The notes under the pieces: generated by a model
The model's input: the letters and a program-made list of their open reading frames with translations, nothing else
Database searches by the model: none
Told to the model about the DNA's origin: nothing
Part shown: piece by piece, positions 59,187 through 64,000 of the stretch
Layout of the letters: each line of letters starts with the position of its first letter
Position numbering within the stretch: position 1 is the stretch's first letter
DNA from: Flavobacterium sp. N2270
Lineage (GTDB): Bacteria > Bacteroidota > Bacteroidia > Flavobacteriales > Flavobacteriaceae
Direction: 5' to 3'
Assembly (NCBI RefSeq): GCF_025947225.1
Contig: NZ_CP110005.1
Location: 1,798,001-1,862,000, forward strand
Length of the DNA: 64,000 nt
Made by a program: the position numbers and the translations under genes

Positions 59187-59217
59187 TAAAAAAAGCCTTC
59201 TTTATGAAGGCTTTTTT
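59187..59217. terminator. Bidirectional terminator
   Basis: AAAAAGCCTTC (59190-59200) pairs with GAAGGCTTTTT (59206-59216), loop TTTAT. Serves the converging genes on both sides. Confidence 0.92.
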
Positions 59218-59221
59218 AATA

Positions 59222-60343
59222 TTAAATAAGTTTTTTGCTATAAGTTCGCCTTCTTTTATTTATTGTTGGATTAAAGTTTTTCCATAAATTATGGATGGCG
59301 TGATTTTCATCTAATTCAGGAGTTCTAATGCACATTTCAATTCCTTTTGCAACACAAGTAATGTAGCATTCTTCAAAGATAAGTGCAGTTACACCTTTAC
59401 TTTGGTATTCTGGGGAAACTCCAATTAAGTAAAAAACAACTTCTTTAGAATTATTTCTTGCTTTTAGTAAATGATAAAAGCCAAATGGAAATAATTTTCC
59501 TTTTGCTTTTTGTAGTGCTTGAGCATAACCAGGCATCATGATAGCAAAAGCAACCATATTATTGTCTTTATCAAGTACAAACTTAATATATTCAGGGTTT
59601 ATAAAACTTATGTATTTCTTTTTAAAATATTCCTTTTGGATATCATTAATAGGAACAAATGATTGAAGAACCGAATATGTATCATTAAACAAATCAAACA
59701 TTTTGTCAACATAAGGCATAACATCTTTTGTTTTTGTAAAACTTAAAGATTTTAATCCATAACGTTGTTTTATTAATCCACTTGCTTTTTCAAAAGAAGC
59801 TGGGTTAATATTTGAAAAAGGAAAGTAACTTTCTATATACTCTTTTTCCTTAGTTAGGCCTAATTTTTCAAAATGTTCTATATAATAAGGCATACTGTAC
59901 CAAGTAATCATATTTCCCATTTGATCAAAACCTTCAGTAAGTATTCCTACTTTGTCTAAATTTGAAAACCCTATTGGTCCTTCAACCATTTCTAGTTGAT
60001 GTTTTTTACCTAACTCGTATACTTTTTCTAATAAAGCTTCAGTTACTTTGATATCATCAATAACATCAAACCAGCCAAAACGGACTTTGTTTTTTTTAAG
60101 GATATTTACTTCATCCCAGTTTACAATTGCAGCTAATTTTCCAACAATTTTATTTTGTTTATAAGCAATATAAAAATGTACTTCTGCGCTTTTAAATGCA
60201 GGGTTTTTATTTTTATCAAAAGTTTCCAGTTCATCAGAAATTATGGGCGGAACCCAATATGGGTTGTCTTTATATAAATCAAAAGAAAACATGATGAATT
60301 CTTTTAATTCTTTTTTAGTTTTAGCTTCTTTTATTGTAATCAT
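59222..60343 (-). CDS. GNAT-type acyltransferase family protein
   Basis: A 373-residue protein. VVFYLIGVSPEYQSKGVTALIFEECY near 310-335 resembles the acetyl-CoA-binding motif of GNAT enzymes and the N-terminal part (about 1-120) resembles a second, degenerate GNAT unit. Similar proteins are common in Bacteroidota and of unknown substrate. The next gene upstream on the same strand is one base away. Confidence 0.7.
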   Translation of the reverse strand: MITIKEAKTKKELKEFIMFSFDLYKDNPYWVPPIISDELETFDKNKNPAFKSAEVHFYIAYKQNKIVGKLAAIVNWDEVNILKKNKVRFGWFDVIDDIKVTEALLEKVYELGKKHQLEMVEGPIGFSNLDKVGILTEGFDQMGNMITWYSMPYYIEHFEKLGLTKEKEYIESYFPFSNINPASFEKASGLIKQRYGLKSLSFTKTKDVMPYVDKMFDLFNDTYSVLQSFVPINDIQKEYFKKKYISFINPEYIKFVLDKDNNMVAFAIMMPGYAQALQKAKGKLFPFGFYHLLKARNNSKEVVFYLIGVSPEYQSKGVTALIFEECYITCVAKGIEMCIRTPELDENHAIHNLWKNFNPTINKRRRTYSKKLI

Positions 60344-60344
60344 C

Positions 60345-61313
60345 TTATTCTAAATCTACTGCGTCTTTTCTTTTCTTAGCTTCTTTTTCTCCTTTTTTCT
60401 TCATTTTCTTATCCATTTTACTACCATTATCCTTTTCTAACTTCACCTCTTCATAAGTAGCAGAAAATCGCCAAGAAAAACCAACTCCAACAGTTAAAAT
60501 TTCAGGAGTACCTTTGAAGTTTTTACCTAATGAAGCATCAACTTGCATGTCTTTTCCAATTAGATAAGCTGCTCCAGCTCTAACAATTCCGTCTGAATAA
60601 TAATCTCCACTATAACCTTGATTTTCAATAAAACCAGACCATTCAGCATTAAATCCTCTAGTTAAAGTTAAAACATAATTCAAACTTTTAAAATCTGAAG
60701 TAATTTTATCATAAGTAATATTAGTTACCAAAACCCATCTGCTTCCAAAGTGATTTTGTGCAATAACACTAACTTTAGGGCTAAATGATGGTTCTTCAAT
60801 ATTTGAAGGAGCATAATTAAAAGGATTTTTCCCTAAACTGAAGTTTGCACCTGCATAAACTGCTACAGCAGGATATAGTTGTCTCCATTTAAAACTATGA
60901 TTGGCTTTCCAACTATATAAGTTTGGTTTTTCTTCATAATTTTTAAAAGGATCGTAAACTAAATATTTTGCACCAAGGGTTAATTGTTTAATACCACTTC
61001 TGTTTTCATTTAAATAAGAAGAGCTAAACTTGTCGTTTTGATATTGAACTTCTAAAATTGCTTCAAGCTCTTCTTTCCAAACACCATAACGAACACCAAG
61101 TTCTCCTATAAAACCTTTTGCGCTATAGTTTAAATTATTATGATTTTCAGAAACATAAGTGAATCCAGTTTCAGCCTGAATAATTTTTTTACCTACAGAA
61201 AAAGCCATCATAGATCTACCTGGTCTGTTTGAATTAATTTCATCTGTAAATTGAGCAAATTGAACTTGATAACTTAATAAAAATAAGAAAGCAATTAATT
61301 TAGAATATTTCAT
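60345..61313 (-). CDS. Outer-membrane beta-barrel protein, PF13557-like
   Basis: A 322-residue protein with a signal peptide (LIAFLFLLSYQVQFAQ) and the sequence INSNRPGRSMMAFSVGKKIIQAETGF, typical of the Phenol_MetA_deg-type transporter barrels. Alternating strands run to residue 285; the last 35 residues are lysine-rich. Likely an outer-membrane channel. First gene of a two-gene unit with the GNAT gene. Confidence 0.75.
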   Translation of the reverse strand: MKYSKLIAFLFLLSYQVQFAQFTDEINSNRPGRSMMAFSVGKKIIQAETGFTYVSENHNNLNYSAKGFIGELGVRYGVWKEELEAILEVQYQNDKFSSSYLNENRSGIKQLTLGAKYLVYDPFKNYEEKPNLYSWKANHSFKWRQLYPAVAVYAGANFSLGKNPFNYAPSNIEEPSFSPKVSVIAQNHFGSRWVLVTNITYDKITSDFKSLNYVLTLTRGFNAEWSGFIENQGYSGDYYSDGIVRAGAAYLIGKDMQVDASLGKNFKGTPEILTVGVGFSWRFSATYEEVKLEKDNGSKMDKKMKKKGEKEAKKRKDAVDLE

Positions 61314-61332
61314 ACGTGTCTAATTTATCTTC

Positions 61333-61340
61333 CAAAAATA
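61333..61340 (-). promoter_or_regulatory. -7 box TATTTTTG of the barrel/GNAT unit
   Basis: Fits TAnnTTTG on the minus strand, 20 bases before the ATG. Confidence 0.5.
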
Positions 61341-61420
61341 CATTTTTATAATAATTTTAAGAAACATTACTACTTAAATCTCGACATATATGTATAAATT
61401 TGAATTTTAAAATTACAAAT

Positions 61421-61687
61421 ATGGAAATGGCATCATTTGCAGGTTTTATTAAAACCTTAGTTTACATAATATTATTCTATTATCTGTTTAAGTTCTTAGC
61501 TCGAATTTTTGCACCAATATTAATGCAAAAAGCTATGAGTAAAGTGCAACAGAAAATGCAAGAACAAGCTCAACAGCAGCAACAAAATTATACAAACCAG
61601 CAATCTCAACAACAAACTCAAAGAGCAGAAATGCCACGTGAAAAGAAAAAAGTAGGAGAGTATGTGGATTATGAAGAAGTAGAGTAA
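61421..61687 (+). CDS. DUF4834 family small membrane protein
   Basis: An 88-residue protein starting at MEMASFAGFIKTLV (ATG 61421; the longer frame begins with TTG at 61400). One membrane helix (about 8-28) is followed by a glutamine-rich helix (QEQAQQQQQ) and an acidic end. Fits DUF4834, whose function is unknown. Followed by a strong terminator. Confidence 0.75.
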   Translation: MEMASFAGFIKTLVYIILFYYLFKFLARIFAPILMQKAMSKVQQKMQEQAQQQQQNYTNQQSQQQTQRAEMPREKKKVGEYVDYEEVE

Positions 61688-61703
61688 AAAATTTAATTAT
61701 CAT

Positions 61704-61736
61704 AAAAAAAGGATATTGAAACAATATCCTTTTTTT
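61704..61736 (+). terminator. Terminator after the DUF4834 gene
   Basis: GGATATTG (61711-61718) pairs with CAATATCC (61722-61729), flanked by A and T runs. Confidence 0.92.
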
Positions 61737-61772
61737 ATTTACCTTAGCATTTTAATAAAAACACCTTTTTTA

Positions 61773-64000
61773 ATGAAAAAATTCCAAGCATTATTGCCGC
61801 ATTTAGCTGCAATTATAGGATTTGTTTTAGTTTCTATTTTTTATTTTTATCCTGTTTTAAAAGGAGAAAAAATATATCAGTCAGATATTGCTCAATATAC
61901 CGGAATGGCAAAAGAGCAAAATGATTTTAGACAAGAAACCGATTCTGAACCGTTTTGGACCAATAGCGCATTTGGTGGAATGCCAACTTATCAATTAGGT
62001 GCAAATTACCCTCACAATTATATTAAAAAACTAGATTCGGTTTTGCGTTTTTTACCAAGACCCGCTGATTACTTGTTTTTATACTTTTTAGGTTTTTATA
62101 TTTTATTAATGGTTTTAAAAGTTGATCCGCTAAAAGCCTTTTTTGGCGCGGTGGCTTTTGGTTTTTCAACCTATTTAATCATTATTTTGGGCGTTGGACA
62201 TAATGCAAAAGCACATGCTATAGCTTATATGCCAATGGTTGTGGCTGGTGTTTTGTTGGTTTTTCAACGAAAATATATTGTGGGTGGAATTTTAACGATG
62301 ATTGCAGCTGCTTTAGAAATTCAGGCAAATCACTTTCAAATGACCTATTATTTATTGATTATTTTAATTTCACTTGGAATTTACTACTGTTTTAATTTTG
62401 TAAAAAATAAAGAATATAATGTTTTAGCTAAAACTATTGGAGTATTATTAGGTGCGGCTATTTTATCAATTGGTGCTAATGCTACTGGTTTATTGGCTAC
62501 TTCTGAATATGCAAACCATAGTATTAGAGGAAAAAGTGAACTAACTTTTAATGCAGATGGTTCTCAAAACCAAACAAGCTCTTCAATGAAATATGACTAT
62601 ATAACCGAATATAGTTATGGAATTGCAGAAAGTTTTAACTTAATCGCTCCAAGACTTTTTGGAGGTGGAAATAGTGAAGAATTAGGCGAAAAATCAAATG
62701 TATATGAATTTTTAATTGGTTATGGAGCGGCTCCAAATGAAGCTTTACAAACTGCAAATTATTACGGAAGAACGTATTGGGGAGAACAACCTATTGTTGC
62801 TGCTCCGGCTTATATTGGTGCTATTGTTTTTTTCTTGGCTGTATTGGCAATGTATCACGATAAGCGTAAAGTAAAATATGTATTTCTTATAAGTGCAATT
62901 ATTTCATTATTATTATCATGGGGTAAAAATTTCGATGTTTTAACTCGTTTTTTTATTGATTATGTTCCTATGTACGATAAGTTTAGAGCAGTTTCATCTA
63001 TACAAGTGGTTCTAGAATTATGTTTACCAGTATTAGCCATAATGGGTTTACAATCGTTTTTTACTAAAGATCAAGAGCTTCAAAAAGACAGTTTAATTAA
63101 AGCTACTGCAACAAGTTTAGGGTTGATAGTTGTTCTATTTTTGGCAAAAGGATTGTTCGATTTTTCGGGTTCGGTTGACGGGCAGTTGCTAAGAATGTTT
63201 AGCGAAAGTCAAGACAATTCATTCGGTATTGGATTTATTGATGCTTTAAAAGAAGATAGAAAAAGCATGTACGTTGCTGATTTACTTCGATCTGCGTTTT
63301 TTATTGCAGTTGCTGCTTTGACGATGTGGATGTATCTTAAAAATAAATTAGCCACTCAAACAGCTGTGATTATAATTGGTATTTTTATGATTTCCGATTT
63401 GTTTTTTATTGATAAAAATTATGTGGGAGCCAAAGATTTTAGAGATGCAAGAGAAGTTGATGTTCCATTCATAGCTTCAGAAATTGACACACAAATATTA
63501 AAAGATACTTCAAATTATAGAGTGTACGATGTGCAAGGTCGTTTACAAGGACAGACTTCTTATTTTCATAAATCAGTAGGAGGTTATAGCGCGGTTCGAC
63601 CAAGAAGAATGGATGAATTATTTGAATATAATGTAGAGCAAAATTTAAATGAAGTTGGTAATTCTATAGATTCGACTTTAAATATAACGAAGAGTAATCC
63701 GGTTTTAGATTTCTTAAATGTAAAGTATTTAGTAATTCCTACAGGTCAAGGTAGTTTAGCTGTTACTAATCCTTTTGCTAACGGAAGTGCTTGGTTTGTT
63801 GAAAAAGTGATAACGGTAAATTCTCCAGACGAAGAAATGAAAGCTTTGAATGGTTTGGATTCTAAAAATGTTGCAGTTGTAAATAAAAAAGACTTTAAAA
63901 TTGAAAAAACTTCATTTGCGAAAGATACTACAGCAATTATAAAGTTAAATGTTAATAAACCAAATCATTTAAAATATACTTCTAATAATTCAAATGAAGG
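61773..64000 (+). CDS. YfhO family membrane protein, 3' end outside window
   Basis: The ATG at 61773 opens a frame to the window end, giving 742 residues so far. Start is MKKFQALLPHLAAIIGFVLVSIFYFYPVL. About eleven hydrophobic helices are interspersed with soluble loops such as DIAQYTGMAKEQNDFR and PFWTNSAFGGMPTYQLG, the early YfhO pattern also found in GT-C-type glycosyltransferases. YfhO proteins are usually about 800-850 residues, so the missing end is small. Probably moves or transfers a sugar at the membrane. Confidence 0.85.
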   Translation, partial: MKKFQALLPHLAAIIGFVLVSIFYFYPVLKGEKIYQSDIAQYTGMAKEQNDFRQETDSEPFWTNSAFGGMPTYQLGANYPHNYIKKLDSVLRFLPRPADYLFLYFLGFYILLMVLKVDPLKAFFGAVAFGFSTYLIIILGVGHNAKAHAIAYMPMVVAGVLLVFQRKYIVGGILTMIAAALEIQANHFQMTYYLLIILISLGIYYCFNFVKNKEYNVLAKTIGVLLGAAILSIGANATGLLATSEYANHSIRGKSELTFNADGSQNQTSSSMKYDYITEYSYGIAESFNLIAPRLFGGGNSEELGEKSNVYEFLIGYGAAPNEALQTANYYGRTYWGEQPIVAAPAYIGAIVFFLAVLAMYHDKRKVKYVFLISAIISLLLSWGKNFDVLTRFFIDYVPMYDKFRAVSSIQVVLELCLPVLAIMGLQSFFTKDQELQKDSLIKATATSLGLIVVLFLAKGLFDFSGSVDGQLLRMFSESQDNSFGIGFIDALKEDRKSMYVADLLRSAFFIAVAALTMWMYLKNKLATQTAVIIIGIFMISDLFFIDKNYVGAKDFRDAREVDVPFIASEIDTQILKDTSNYRVYDVQGRLQGQTSYFHKSVGGYSAVRPRRMDELFEYNVEQNLNEVGNSIDSTLNITKSNPVLDFLNVKYLVIPTGQGSLAVTNPFANGSAWFVEKVITVNSPDEEMKALNGLDSKNVAVVNKKDFKIEKTSFAKDTTAIIKLNVNKPNHLKYTSNNSNE

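Overview
The window looks like a Flavobacterium-type genome (Bacteroidota). It is AT-rich, many genes are preceded by a TAnnTTTG element (the Bacteroidota -7 box), it carries a type IX secretion C-terminal domain, a TonB-dependent receptor with a carboxypeptidase-like N-terminal domain, a TetR/ABC1-kinase/TIGR03643 trio, and very many secreted or lipoprotein genes with Bacteroidota-style signals. Genus is an inference from gene content only.

Layout. (1) 1-6336 is the right-hand part of a tightly coupled operon whose junctions overlap or nearly touch: a superfamily 1 helicase with two S1 domains (5' end outside the window), a winged-helix-like protein, a phospholipase D-like protein, a stand-alone CARF-like protein and a CARF plus PD-(D/E)xK nuclease resembling Card1/Can2. 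This looks like a cyclic-nucleotide-controlled defence locus; no CRISPR array is visible in the window. (2) 6337-7307 is a long gene-free stretch full of inverted repeats, followed by a small gene resembling DUF6943 and a four-gene minus-strand module (two small membrane proteins, a DUF5675-like protein, and an unknown 267-residue protein), then a staphylococcal-nuclease-like gene.

(3) 10462-26573 is the most unusual part: an integron-like array of 20 gene cassettes (called C1 to C20 here, counting away from the recombinase), with 21 genes all on the minus strand, separated by 19 complete palindromic sites (S1 to S19, 117-158 bases) plus a residual half site (S20). Each cassette is bounded by its own private 10-base inverted repeat starting GTT and ending AAC, always followed at position 11 by the same mismatch and then 2-5 more paired bases. 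This is what is expected if each site was once folded together in an excised circle, as for attC sites. The site boxes do not fit GTTRRRY, and the adjacent tyrosine recombinase (26825-27871) lacks the insertion typical of IntI and points the same way as the cassettes. Between the two lie an attI-like junction with repeated 12-mers, a possible promoter, and eight 11-base iterons. Nine of the sites carry a TAnnTTTG promoter-like element aimed at the next cassette. Cargo is mostly lipoproteins, secreted and membrane proteins of unknown function; one cassette has no ORF.

(4) 28-64 kb is ordinary chromosomal backbone: an FAD monooxygenase, a CPA2 antiporter, ABC1 kinase operon, radical SAM protein, acyltransferase, M24 peptidase, a type IX secreted delta-60-repeat protein, purB, a sirtuin, an ECF sigma/anti-sigma pair facing a DUF4331/TPR/TonB-receptor cluster, trmH, a DEAD-box helicase, rdgB, an alpha-oxoamine synthase, and the first 742 codons of a YfhO-family membrane protein. 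A candidate small structured RNA sits between rdgB and the alpha-oxoamine synthase. I see no tRNA, rRNA, CRISPR array or transposase in the window.
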